This document shows, one piece after another, positions 40,846 through 49,743 of a stretch of 64,000 bases of DNA. The stretch covers positions 1,054,001-1,118,000 of the forward strand of contig NZ_CP038852.1 of assembly GCF_012276695.1 (NCBI RefSeq). Reading direction: 5' to 3'. How positions within the stretch are numbered: the stretch's first letter is position 1; every line of letters begins with the position of its first letter. The notes below the pieces were generated by a model. It was not told the origin of the DNA, ran no database searches, and worked only from the letters and a program-made list of their open reading frames with translations. A program made the translations under genes and the position numbers. Source of the DNA: Candidatus Pelagibacter giovannonii (lineage in GTDB: Bacteria > Pseudomonadota > Alphaproteobacteria > Pelagibacterales > Pelagibacteraceae).

Positions 40846-40908
40846 TCTAGCACAAATCAAAAAATTTCTAACACAAATCAAAAAGTTTCTAACACAAAAA
40901 TCCTAAAT
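40846..40908 (+). repeat. Three 21-bp tandem units with TCTAACACAAA
   Basis: Cores start at 40846 (TCTAGCACAAA), 40867 (TCTAACACAAA) and 40888 (TCTAACACAAA), exactly 21 bases apart, or two helical turns. The first two units are nearly identical; the third merges into the longer repeat. Confidence 0.85.
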
Positions 40909-41270
40909 CACTTAATTATTCAACTATCGTTGATTTTATTGGTTTATTTGCAATTTTGGAAAAATATCATATCTCTAACACAAAAAAACTAATTTTTGAT
41001 CTTACTTTTCAATAATTGTTGATTTTACTGGTTTATTTAAGATTTCAGAAAAATACCATAACTCTAACACCAAAAAAATGTGTTTTTTAATTTATTTGTC
41101 TATTATTAAATCTCTAACACAAAAAAACTAATTTTTGATCTTATTTTTCAATTACCATTGATTTTATTAGTTTATTTGTGATTTTTGAAAAATACTGTAA
41201 CTCTAACACAAAAAAAAATATTTTTTTGATATTGTTTATAGTTTTTTAGATCTCTAACACAAAAAAATTA
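40888..41270 (+). repeat. Higher-order ~139-bp tandem repeat (89 + 50 bp)
   Basis: Cores at 40888, 40974, 41063, 41113, 41202 and 41253 are spaced 86, 89, 50, 89 and 51 bases. The 89-base segments share a body with TTGATTTTAYTRGTTTATTT and a GAAAAATAC end; the 50/51-base segments are T-rich. So 40974-41112 and 41113-41252 are two copies of a 139/140-base unit, with partial copies at each end. The copy at 41063 has an extra C (TCTAACACCAAA). Confidence 0.85.
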
Positions 41271-41429
41271 CTTTTTTGATTTTATTTTTTTAATATGATT
41301 GCTTTTAGTAAAATTTATAAACTTATAATGATTCTAAAAAGTTCAATAAATTTTAATATGTAGAAATTTTATAAGCTTTTTGAGATAAATTAAATTCCTC
41401 AAAAGCTAATACTCAAGAAATGACCATAA

Positions 41430-41440
41430 TTTGTGTTAGA
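41430..41440 (-). repeat. Inverted copy of the TCTAACACAAA core
   Basis: TTTGTGTTAGA is an exact reverse complement of the core, 167 bases after the last direct copy. A degenerate inverted copy (CTTGTGTAAGA) lies at 41555-41565. Confidence 0.8.
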
Positions 41441-41528
41441 GGTAGTTTCAAATTTTATAAAAAAAATATTTATCTTCATATTTTATGATGGACATAAAAA
41501 TCGATTTTGCTTGGTTTTTTAAATAATG

Positions 41529-41543
41529 CCCATTTTGAGCACT
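41529..41543 (+). promoter_or_regulatory. Accessory-block motif ahead of pilM-pilN
   Basis: CCCATTTTGAGCACT, identical over 15 bases to the site at 56983 beside the double-winged-helix regulator. It lies 82 bases before the ATG, between two inverted repeat copies. Probable operator or activator site. Confidence 0.55.
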
Positions 41544-41573
41544 ATAATCTTTATCTTGTGTAAGAGTTTATCC

Positions 41574-41588
41574 TTTTTGGTGTTAGAG
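41574..41588 (-). repeat. Inverted repeat copy abutting pilM-pilN
   Basis: TTTTTGGTGTTAGAG is a perfect 15-base reverse complement of the direct copy at 41062-41076, including its extra C. It ends 37 bases before the start codon. Confidence 0.8.
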
Positions 41589-41625
41589 ATTCACTAGTTT
41601 AGTTAAATAAATATATTTAAATATT

Positions 41626-44028
41626 ATGAATGATCAAGAAGACGATAAAAAAAATTTAGATAATACATTATCAGACAATGATAATAATAATCAATCAGAA
41701 GTTGATTCAAATAATCAACCCCAGAGCGAAGAAAATCAAAACCAAAATAACGAAACTGAGTCAGATAATAAAAATCAATCTATAGTTGATTCAAGTAATC
41801 AAACTGTGAATGAAAACAAATATGAAAATCAACAAACTGATTTAAATGAAGAAGTTAACGAGCAAAAGGTTGAAGAAAAAATAATTGTAGAAAGTTTAGA
41901 TGAAATAAAAAATGAAAATAACAAGTCATCTCATCAAGTTATTCATAAAAAAGAAGGTAGATTACATATTTATGTAAGGCAGGATAAATATAAAGGTGAA
42001 CTCAAATCAAAAAATTGGGTTGGTAGGCTTTATATTGATGGTAAACAAAAAATTTCATCTTCAGGCACAACAAACTTAGATGAAGCAATACAAATTTTAG
42101 AAAAATGGTTTGATGATGTTCAAGATGAAAGTGAAAGATTAAAAAATGAAAATAATATAACTAAAAATAATAATCAAGAAGCAACTGATACTTTAACAAA
42201 TAATCAAATTAACAATCAGGCTCAAGAACAAACTACTACCACTTCATTAAACGAAAATTTACAAACAACTACTCAAGAACAAATAAAAAATAAATTATCA
42301 AATATTTTTGGAAAAATTAAAGAGATTAAAATTAAAAAACCAGATTTTGCAAAAAATTTAAACAAATCATCTTTTAATAAATCTAAAGTTGCTAATTATA
42401 AATCTAAACTAGAAAATTTCTTTAAGTCTAAATTAGGTAAATCTAGTGTGCAGGGTGAAGAAATAATTGGTGTAGAACTTTCAAACAAAGAAATAAGAAT
42501 AGCTCAGGTTTCAAGCAACAAAGCTAATCAATGGGTGTTAGAAAAACTACATATTCACCCAGTTGACATTACAGATGATAGTACACCAATTGATAATGCA
42601 GATAAATTTTCAGAAGAATTAATGTTAGCAGTTCAAAAATATAAAATAACTTCACCCAATGCAGCAATTGCTATTCCGGTAACTAGTGCAATTATAAGAG
42701 TAGTTACAGCACCTTTAATGAAAGATGAGGAATTAAATAAAGCAATCGAAACTAATTCATTATGGGAGAACCTAGTTCAGTTAACAGATAGTTTAGAAGA
42801 TTATTCTATTTTTCATCAAGTCATTAATAGAAATGAAAAAGAAAATACAATGGATCTTTTATTTGTTGCTTCAAAATTAACAGATATAAATAGCTATACC
42901 TCAATAATTAAAAATGCAGGTTTAAATCCTGTAATCATTGATGTTAAATGTTTTGCTTTAAAATCAGCAGTTGACCAGGTTAATCAAATAGCAAATAAAA
43001 CTGAAGATACTAATTTAACTGCTGTTCTAGAATTTGGATTAGATGAAAATTATTTAATGATACTCTATGATAATAATCCAATAATAACTGATATTTTTAT
43101 CAGAGGGCAAGATAGAAAAATCTTACAAGATTCCCAAAATACTGAAGAGAAAGAGGGATTAGTTAGAAGATATATTACTCAAGTTAAGCAAGCTGTTCAA
43201 GATTTTGAGACTAAATATGAAAAGAGAATCAGAAACATTAAAGTTGTTTCAGATATCAAAAATGTAGATGAATATTTAGCAAGCTTTAGAAAAGCTTTAA
43301 TGAATATTGGGTTTAATACTTTTGATCCTACAGAAGGATTAAAGATTCCAAGCCAAAATCAGCAAATTTTAGATAACAAGTTAAATAGATCCTATCTATC
43401 AACTTCTGTTGGTTTAGCTTTTAGAAAACTTGATGTCTTTGGTTATTATAAATTTGTTACTGCAGTTAAAAATATAAATCTTCTTCCAGATAGATCAAAT
43501 GTGATGAAGCAAAAAAAGATGAAAGCAATTTCAGGTTTTGCATTCAAAGGAATTACCGCTGCAGTAGCTGCAATTTATGTTGTATTATTTGGTTTATCTT
43601 TTTGGAACATTATTTCTTACAACAATAAACTGAAACAATATGAGGCTGTAAAAATAGATCATACTAAAATTATAAAACAGAAAAAAATAGTTTCAAAAGA
43701 ATTTAAAGTGATTAATACATCTTTAAAACTAAGCAAAACACTTAAATCAAATAAAGAATTAACTTATAGAATTCTAGCTCAAGTAGCTTCAAGCGTTCCC
43801 AACAGAGTAAAATTTGATCAAGTTGTGTTTAATGGATCTAATAGATTAACTATTCAAGGATTGGCTGCAACTGATCAAGATATATTAAAATTTATAGAAA
43901 ATTTAAGTAAACAAAAACTAGTTGAACAAGCATCCTTATCATCAATGCGATTACCAAAATCTTCAGCAGGTAGTGCTACGATGAAAGGCTTTAGAGTGTT
44001 TGTAAAAATTAAAAGAAGTAGAATATAA
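41626..44028 (+). CDS. pilM: PilM-PilN fusion with N-terminal disordered region and extra small domain
   Basis: An 800-residue protein of unusual build. Residues 1-105 are Asn/Gln/Glu-rich and probably disordered, with an internal repeat (NNQSEVDSNNQ, KNQSIVDSSNQ). Residues 108-168 look like a small folded beta-alpha domain (GRLHIYVRQ, WVGRLYIDGKQK, SSGTTNLDEAIQILEKWF), similar in style to AP2-like or Arm-type integrase domains. A second disordered linker spans 172-270. Residues 275-610 are the actin-like PilM (EEIIGVELSNKEIRIAQV). NINLLPDRS at 616-624 is the PilN motif that PilM normally binds, followed by a membrane helix at 641-663 and a PilN periplasmic domain. PilM and PilN are usually separate genes. 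Confidence 0.88.
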   Translation: MNDQEDDKKNLDNTLSDNDNNNQSEVDSNNQPQSEENQNQNNETESDNKNQSIVDSSNQTVNENKYENQQTDLNEEVNEQKVEEKIIVESLDEIKNENNKSSHQVIHKKEGRLHIYVRQDKYKGELKSKNWVGRLYIDGKQKISSSGTTNLDEAIQILEKWFDDVQDESERLKNENNITKNNNQEATDTLTNNQINNQAQEQTTTTSLNENLQTTTQEQIKNKLSNIFGKIKEIKIKKPDFAKNLNKSSFNKSKVANYKSKLENFFKSKLGKSSVQGEEIIGVELSNKEIRIAQVSSNKANQWVLEKLHIHPVDITDDSTPIDNADKFSEELMLAVQKYKITSPNAAIAIPVTSAIIRVVTAPLMKDEELNKAIETNSLWENLVQLTDSLEDYSIFHQVINRNEKENTMDLLFVASKLTDINSYTSIIKNAGLNPVIIDVKCFALKSAVDQVNQIANKTEDTNLTAVLEFGLDENYLMILYDNNPIITDIFIRGQDRKILQDSQNTEEKEGLVRRYITQVKQAVQDFETKYEKRIRNIKVVSDIKNVDEYLASFRKALMNIGFNTFDPTEGLKIPSQNQQILDNKLNRSYLSTSVGLAFRKLDVFGYYKFVTAVKNINLLPDRSNVMKQKKMKAISGFAFKGITAAVAAIYVVLFGLSFWNIISYNNKLKQYEAVKIDHTKIIKQKKIVSKEFKVINTSLKLSKTLKSNKELTYRILAQVASSVPNRVKFDQVVFNGSNRLTIQGLAATDQDILKFIENLSKQKLVEQASLSSMRLPKSSAGSATMKGFRVFVKIKRSRI

Positions 44029-44030
44029 TA

Positions 44031-44708
44031 ATGGATATAGATTTAAAAAATATTAATATTTCTGACATTAAAGATCAGATTACTAAACTAGCTGATAAAA
44101 AAACTCTTATAAAAATAGGAATAATTGCAGGTGCAATTGTTCTTTTCTTAATAATTTATTATGCAATTTTAAACCCAATGGCTAATTCTAGAAAAGCTAA
44201 ATTGAATGATATGAATTTAAAAAAACAAGAAACTGAACAGTTTACAAGTGATGTTTATTCAATGAGGGCAAAAATTAAAAAACTTAAACCTGAATACGAA
44301 AAATATTCTAAATTATTTCATTCCAAATCTGAAGTAGAAGGTCTTTTACAGACATTAAGTGAATATGCTGGGCAAAATGATTTAGTAATTACAAGTATAG
44401 AAAAAAAAGAAATTAAAGAAGTTTTAAAAACACAAGCTTTGGCCAAAGCAGATGGTAAAAAAGTAAAAAAAAAGAAAAAGACTCAAGTTAAAAATATCAA
44501 AAATATTGCCTATTATTTAATCCCTGTTGATTTCGAAATTGACGGTAATTTTTTGGGCTATATTAAATTTAAGAGATCTCTGTCGCTTTCTAACAAGATG
44601 TTAAATTTTGACAAAGAGTCAATTCAGGTGGTAAAGGGAAATAACACTGGAGCGATAAAAGTAAAAGGAACATTAACTATAGTGGGGTTACCAGATGAAT
44701 TTTTTTAA
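44031..44708 (+). CDS. pilO: Type IV pilus inner-membrane protein PilO-like
   Basis: The 225-residue protein has a short cytoplasmic tail, one membrane helix (about 27-48, IGIIAGAIVLFLIIYYAIL), a coiled coil (about 55-95) and a ferredoxin-like periplasmic domain ending with LTIVGLPDEFF. This is PilO's layout. A Lys-rich loop (KADGKKVKKKKKTQVKN) interrupts the domain. It would pair with the PilN part of the fusion. Its end overlaps pilP by 14 bases. Confidence 0.85.
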   Translation: MDIDLKNINISDIKDQITKLADKKTLIKIGIIAGAIVLFLIIYYAILNPMANSRKAKLNDMNLKKQETEQFTSDVYSMRAKIKKLKPEYEKYSKLFHSKSEVEGLLQTLSEYAGQNDLVITSIEKKEIKEVLKTQALAKADGKKVKKKKKTQVKNIKNIAYYLIPVDFEIDGNFLGYIKFKRSLSLSNKMLNFDKESIQVVKGNNTGAIKVKGTLTIVGLPDEFF

Positions 44709-45198
44709 AATAATTATTATTTCATTATTCTTTATATTGTTATCAAAAGTTTCCATGGCAGATAGTCATGATAAAGAGCAAAATATTATCGAAAAGGCAA
44801 AAGAGATAAATAAAAAGATTAAAGAAAAACAAGCAAATTCACAAAAAAATATTTCAACAGAGATTAATGATGAGGAACCACTACCACTAAATGATCCTTT
44901 TGCTGGAGATAGCTCTTTAAGTGGTGCAACACTAATAGCAAATAGTGCAGAAGAAGCCGCAAATGAAATGAGTTTATATAAGTTTAGATTAGTAGGAATA
45001 ATGACTTCTGGAAATGATGATGGATTTGTATCACTAATTAATTCAAGTGGAGATGTGACTACTTTAAGTCTGTTTGAGGAATTAAGTCCTGGTGTGAAAT
45101 TCATTGGAGTAACAAATGATGAAGCAGTATTTGAAAAAAATAGAAATTCTTTTTTAGTGATAAATTTTAACAACCAAATTACAGAAAGTACTAAATAA
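44695..45198 (+). CDS. pilP: PilP-like periplasmic protein
   Basis: This 167-residue protein has an N-terminal signal or anchor (FFKIIIISLFFILLSKVSMA), a charged linker with a Lys/Glu-rich helix (about 28-55), a short acidic-proline stretch (EEPLPLNDPF), and a C-terminal beta domain (FRLVGIMTSGNDDGFVSLINSSGDV). Domain order and the place between pilO and the secretin support PilP. Unlike many PilP proteins it has no lipobox cysteine. Confidence 0.8.
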   Translation: MNFFKIIIISLFFILLSKVSMADSHDKEQNIIEKAKEINKKIKEKQANSQKNISTEINDEEPLPLNDPFAGDSSLSGATLIANSAEEAANEMSLYKFRLVGIMTSGNDDGFVSLINSSGDVTTLSLFEELSPGVKFIGVTNDEAVFEKNRNSFLVINFNNQITESTK

Positions 45199-45200
45199 TT

Positions 45201-46757
45201 ATGAACTTTAAAAAAAATATATTATTCTTAATTTTACCTTTAGTATTAATTTTTCTTACAGGTTGTGCAGAACAACTTGCTAAAAAAAGTGGGTCTTTTA
45301 AACACGATACACCACTAATCAAAACTGATATTAAAAAAATTGGACAAAAAGAAGTAGATAAAAGTGTGGAGATGGGACCAATCCCTGTTGAAGGTGATGT
45401 TGTTGAGCTAAAAAAAAGAAAACAAATATCATCTGTCAAAGAGAGAAATTACTTATTAATTTCTGATGAATTCGAAAATTTAAAACAAAATGTATCTTTT
45501 AAATTTCAAGCTTTAGATTTTAAAGAAGCAATGAAATTAATGTCTGAAATTGGAGAAATTAATATTTTAGTAGGTGAAGATGTTGCAGGAGCAATAACAG
45601 CAGAATTAGTTAATGTGCCTTGGGATAAAGCATTTAATGCATTGCTAGATTTAAAAAATTATGCAGCAGATATAGATGTAGCAAGTAATATTATTAGAGT
45701 TTCAACTCCTGCTAATTTAACTTCACAGGAAGGTTATAAATCAGCTAGAGCATCGGCGGTTAAGAAGAAAGTTGAATTAGAAGATTCCGTTGAGCCAATT
45801 ATTTCAGAAATTTTTAGACTTTATTATATAACTCCCACAGAAGCTAAAGCAACAATCACAGAATTATTTACAACTGTTGGAACTAGCGGAAATTATATAC
45901 CAATACAAGTAACCGAAGAAGTAACTACAAGATCAATTATTGTTAGAGGTAAAGAAAAGGATTTAGATATAGTTGATAAAGTAATTAGAGAAATTGATAA
46001 GAGAACTAAACAAGTTTTAATAGAAGCTTTTATAGTTGAAGCAACTTCAACTTTTGCACAAAATTTAGGGAAAAGACTTGGAGCTGCTTACACAAGAAAA
46101 AGTGTAAGAATCGGTGGTACCCAAGGGGGTAGCAGTGTAGGAGCTGCGTCTGGAACAGGGGCTGCATTATCTGACTCTACAGGAGCTTTTACAAGTGGAG
46201 CTGGAACAGATAACTTAGTAAACTTTGGATCTGCTGCTGCAACAAGTGGAATTGGAATATTGAAAAAAACTGGTTCAGCTGTTTTAAAAGTTGAACTTGA
46301 TTTTTTAGAGTCTCAAGGTTTATCAAAGACGGTATCTAATCCGAAATTATTTACATTAGACAATCATCAAGCAAGTATTAATCAGGGTGAAACAATTTAT
46401 ATTGATGGTGGAGATGGAGAAGATAAACCAGTTGATGCATCATTAAAACTAATAGTAACCCCAAATATTATAGGTGATGGAAACGTCATGCTTTCAATTC
46501 AAGTAAATAATGACACTCCGAACAGATCATCTCCAGGAACACCAGGTGTAAATAAAATGGAGATAAACACAAAACTATTAGTTGCGGATGGAGATATAGT
46601 TGTAATTGGGGGTATCAAAAAAAATAATGTAGCGAATAATAGAGAGGGTGTTCCAGGAACGAAAAAAATACCAGTTCTAGGAAAAGTATTGAGCGGAAAA
46701 TCAGATTCTGACACAATGACTGAGCTGCTAGTATTTATCGCTCCAAGGGTTTTATAA
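45201..46757 (+). CDS. pilQ: Type IV pilus secretin (PilQ/MshL-like lipoprotein)
   Basis: The outer-membrane channel for the pilus. It has a lipoprotein signal with lipobox LTGC (Cys22), N0/secretin-and-TonB type and N1 domains (FKFQALDFKEAMKLMSEIGEINILVGEDV, VPWDKAFNALLDLKNYA), then a secretin core with VSNPKLFTLDNHQASINQG and the terminal VPGTKKIPVLGKVLSGK and LVFIAPRVL. At 518 residues it is short and lacks the AMIN domains of PilQ, so it is closer to MshL/PilN-type secretins. It lies 2 bases after pilP. Confidence 0.93.
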   Translation: MNFKKNILFLILPLVLIFLTGCAEQLAKKSGSFKHDTPLIKTDIKKIGQKEVDKSVEMGPIPVEGDVVELKKRKQISSVKERNYLLISDEFENLKQNVSFKFQALDFKEAMKLMSEIGEINILVGEDVAGAITAELVNVPWDKAFNALLDLKNYAADIDVASNIIRVSTPANLTSQEGYKSARASAVKKKVELEDSVEPIISEIFRLYYITPTEAKATITELFTTVGTSGNYIPIQVTEEVTTRSIIVRGKEKDLDIVDKVIREIDKRTKQVLIEAFIVEATSTFAQNLGKRLGAAYTRKSVRIGGTQGGSSVGAASGTGAALSDSTGAFTSGAGTDNLVNFGSAAATSGIGILKKTGSAVLKVELDFLESQGLSKTVSNPKLFTLDNHQASINQGETIYIDGGDGEDKPVDASLKLIVTPNIIGDGNVMLSIQVNNDTPNRSSPGTPGVNKMEINTKLLVADGDIVVIGGIKKNNVANNREGVPGTKKIPVLGKVLSGKSDSDTMTELLVFIAPRVL

Positions 46758-48508
46758 TGTTAAAAATTAGTAGAGAAAGCGAAATTAACTTAGTTAATGT
46801 CTTGATTGATAATGACATTATTTCAGGAAAAGATTTAATAAATATTAAAAAAGTAAGTACTGAAAACAATAAGTCTCAAATTGATGCAATATTTGAGTTA
46901 AAACTCACTGATGAAAAAAAAATAATTGATCTATTAATTAAAGAACAAAATTTAGAAATAATTGATTTAAAGACAGTTAAAATTACAGATGAAATAAAAA
47001 CAGTTTTACCATCAAATTATATAAAGATAAATTTTGTAGCACCATTTAAAATTGAAGGAAAAACTTTGCACATGGCAATTCCAGATAGTTCAAAACTGGG
47101 ATTGATGAGAAATTTAAAAGCTATTACAAAAAAAGACATTGAACTACACGCTGCAAAAATAACTGATATCTCTGAATATATTGAAAGATTATCAAATGAA
47201 ACAGATGAAGTAACAATTGCATCAATACGTAGTGATAATAGAAAAAAAACTAAAACTTTTGAAACAGATTTAGGAGATGCAGGAGAAGTTTTAGAAAATG
47301 CACCAGAAGAAGATATTGAAGCAATTGAAAACGAGTCAGAGGTAATTAAATTTAGTACAGCAGTTGTGGCTGATGCAATAAAAATGGGTGTGAGTGATAT
47401 TCATATTGAGCCTTACAGATTCAATTCAAGAGTAAGATATCGACTAGATGGTATGCTTCAAGAGCAAGAAACTTATAGACAGTTTTTACATGATAACTAT
47501 GGGGCAGTGGTTACTCGATTTAAAATTATGGGTAAACTAGATATTGCTGAAAGAAGATTGCCACAAGATGGAGCCATTAATTTTAAAATTGGTAACAAGG
47601 TAGTGGATCTTCGTTTGTCAATATTGCCTACAGCAAATAATGAGAGAATCGTAATGCGTATTCTTAATAAGGACGCAGGAGATATCACTCTTGAGCAATT
47701 AAATTTTGAAAAGCAAGATTTAGAAAGTTTAAGAAAAGGAATTCACAGTAGTCAGGGATTAATTCTAGTTACAGGACCAACAGGATCAGGTAAGTCGACA
47801 ACATTATATAGTATTTTAAAAGAAGTAAGTCGTCCTCATTTAAATATTTTAACAGCCGAAGACCCTGTGGAATATGAATTAGAAGGTGTAGGACAAGTGC
47901 AAATTAAAGATGATATTGGCTTTACTTTTGCTAAGGCCTTAAGATCTTTCTTAAGACAAGACCCAGAAATTATTCTAGTTGGTGAGATGAGAGACAAAGA
48001 AACAGTTGATATAGGGTTAAAAGCTGCTCTTACAGGTCACTTAGTATTTAGTACTTTGCACACTAATGATGCTCCAAGTACTATTACTAGATTACAAAAC
48101 ATGGGTACACCCGATTATTTAATAAGTGCTGCCTGCCAACTTGTGGTAGCTCAAAGACTAGCTAGAAAAAATTGTAAAGATTGTAGAGTACAAGATGATG
48201 ACGTTAATCCTAAAGTTCTTAAAGATTTAGGTTTTAGTGAAGAAGAGGCATCTAAAGTTAAAGCTATAAAAGGTAAGGGTTGTGGAAAATGTAGCGACAC
48301 TGGTTATAAAGGCCGACAAGGTATTTATGAAATTTTAGTGGTATCAAAACCAATCAAAGAAGCTATTTTAAAGCAAGCAACGACTCCTGAATTAAGAGAA
48401 ATAGCTATTAAAGAAGGATTTAGAACAATGCAAGATATGGGTAGAAGAATGATTGCATCTGGTGAACTTAATTTTAGAGAATATGAGAGAGTTCTTTCAA
48501 GCGAATAA
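46757..48508 (+). CDS. pilB: Type IV pilus extension ATPase PilB
   Basis: The hexameric ATPase that drives pilus polymerisation. The 583 residues include an N-terminal T2SSE-N domain, Walker A GPTGSGKST near 339, EDPVEYELEGVGQVQ, Walker B ILVGEMRDKET, and the tetracysteine zinc motif C-x2-C ... C-x2-C (NCKDCR and GCGKCSDTGYKGRQG) that separates PilB from PilT. The start codon shares a base with the secretin stop; pilC follows after 2 bases. Confidence 0.96.
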   Translation: MLKISRESEINLVNVLIDNDIISGKDLINIKKVSTENNKSQIDAIFELKLTDEKKIIDLLIKEQNLEIIDLKTVKITDEIKTVLPSNYIKINFVAPFKIEGKTLHMAIPDSSKLGLMRNLKAITKKDIELHAAKITDISEYIERLSNETDEVTIASIRSDNRKKTKTFETDLGDAGEVLENAPEEDIEAIENESEVIKFSTAVVADAIKMGVSDIHIEPYRFNSRVRYRLDGMLQEQETYRQFLHDNYGAVVTRFKIMGKLDIAERRLPQDGAINFKIGNKVVDLRLSILPTANNERIVMRILNKDAGDITLEQLNFEKQDLESLRKGIHSSQGLILVTGPTGSGKSTTLYSILKEVSRPHLNILTAEDPVEYELEGVGQVQIKDDIGFTFAKALRSFLRQDPEIILVGEMRDKETVDIGLKAALTGHLVFSTLHTNDAPSTITRLQNMGTPDYLISAACQLVVAQRLARKNCKDCRVQDDDVNPKVLKDLGFSEEEASKVKAIKGKGCGKCSDTGYKGRQGIYEILVVSKPIKEAILKQATTPELREIAIKEGFRTMQDMGRRMIASGELNFREYERVLSSE

Positions 48509-48510
48509 AA

Positions 48511-49743
48511 ATGGAAGCTTTTACTTACAAAGGAATATCTGAAGGTAAGTATATAGAAGGAGACATTGAGGCAATAAATCTTGATGAAGCTTCACATTTA
48601 TTAAAAGAAAAAAAAATAATAATTACCAATATAAACAAGTCTAAGAAAAAAAAAGAGGGTGTAAAAAAGAAATCAAGTGGATCCTCTATCTTTGGGAAAA
48701 AAAAAGTTAAAGTACAAGAAATTCTTATATTTTCAAAACAATTTGCAACGATGGTTAAGGCGGGTTTACCTATTTTACAGGTCTTAGTAATGTTGAGAGA
48801 CCAGTTAGAAAGTCCTGCTATTAAAGAAATAATTGAAGATATCAGAAAGAGTTTAGAGGGAGGTGTAAACTTATCAAGATGTTTTGAAAAATACCCTCAA
48901 TATTTTGATAACGTTTATGTAAACTTGATAAAAGCTGGTGAAGCAAGTGGTAAGCTAGATGTGTTCTTACTAAAAATAGTAGATTCATTAGAGAAAAAAG
49001 AAAAGATTAAGAAAAAAATTAAAGGGGCTTTAATGTATCCTGCGATTATGTTTAGTGTAGCGATTACGGTAAGTGCTTTTATGTTGATTAAAGTAGTTCC
49101 AGTATTTGCAAAGATGTATGATGGAATGGGCCTAGAATTACCAGCTGCAACAGCAACAATTATGGCAATGAGTGACTTTTTAAGTGGTACAGGTGGAAAG
49201 TTAATTTTTTTTGGAGGAATAGGGGGATATTTTGGATTTAAATTTATTGTAAAAAGAAATGCTGCAATTCGTTATAAATGGCATAAACAAATTTTAAAAT
49301 TACCAATTTTTGGAGATATGATTTTAAAATCTCTACTAGCAAGAATTTCATTAATTATGGGTAATTTAAGTGCAGCTGGTGTTAATTTATTAGAAAGTTT
49401 AGAAATTGCAAAATCAGTTAGTAATAATGATGTTGTTAGCGAGGCACTTGAGAATGTAAAAAAAGGTGTTTTCTCCGGTGATACATTAACTAAGCTTTTT
49501 TTAAAAGAACCATTATTCCCACCAACTTTTAGTCAATTAATTTCTGTCGGTGAACAAACTGGTCAATTAGATGAAATGTTTAATTCAGTATCTGCTTATT
49601 ATGAAGAAGAATTTGATACATCAGTGGACAACATGTCTACTTTAATTGAGCCTATCATGATTGTTTTTATGGGAGTAATGATTGGTGGCTTAATGATAGC
49701 CATGTATTCACCAATATTTAACGTTGGTGCTTTAATTAACTAA
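48511..49743 (+). CDS. pilC: Type IV pilus inner-membrane platform protein PilC
   Basis: PilC connects the ATPases to the growing pilus. Two GspF domains, about residues 72-195 and 275-397, are each preceded by soluble parts: FSKQFATMVKAGLPILQVL and ARISLIMGNLSAAGVNLLES. Three membrane spans are visible, the last IMIVFMGVMIGGLMIAMYSPIF. The length of 410 residues is typical. Its end overlaps the convergent RsbW-like gene by 4 bases. Confidence 0.95.
   Translation: MEAFTYKGISEGKYIEGDIEAINLDEASHLLKEKKIIITNINKSKKKKEGVKKKSSGSSIFGKKKVKVQEILIFSKQFATMVKAGLPILQVLVMLRDQLESPAIKEIIEDIRKSLEGGVNLSRCFEKYPQYFDNVYVNLIKAGEASGKLDVFLLKIVDSLEKKEKIKKKIKGALMYPAIMFSVAITVSAFMLIKVVPVFAKMYDGMGLELPAATATIMAMSDFLSGTGGKLIFFGGIGGYFGFKFIVKRNAAIRYKWHKQILKLPIFGDMILKSLLARISLIMGNLSAAGVNLLESLEIAKSVSNNDVVSEALENVKKGVFSGDTLTKLFLKEPLFPPTFSQLISVGEQTGQLDEMFNSVSAYYEEEFDTSVDNMSTLIEPIMIVFMGVMIGGLMIAMYSPIFNVGALIN

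Larger units (their letters stand above)
40476..41625. other. 1.15-kb non-coding, repeat-rich stretch before pilM-pilN
   Basis: No convincing gene is present. The first 360 bases hold no clear structure apart from a TTTTGAGCAT on the minus strand at 40631. From 40846 an ordered array of TCTAACACAAA repeats runs to about 41270, then 160 bases of A/T-rich sequence, then three inverted copies and a CCCATTTTGAGCACT motif before the start codon at 41626. It is by far the largest gap in the window. Confidence 0.8.

Noticed and set aside
40798..40992. A 64-codon open frame in the repeat region
   Set aside because: It translates the repeats themselves (QKISNTNQKVSNT), has no family-like features, and is probably non-coding.
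40846..41270. CRISPR array
   Set aside because: Cores are only 11 bases, spacers vary between 10 and 78 bases and are themselves repeated, and there are no cas genes.
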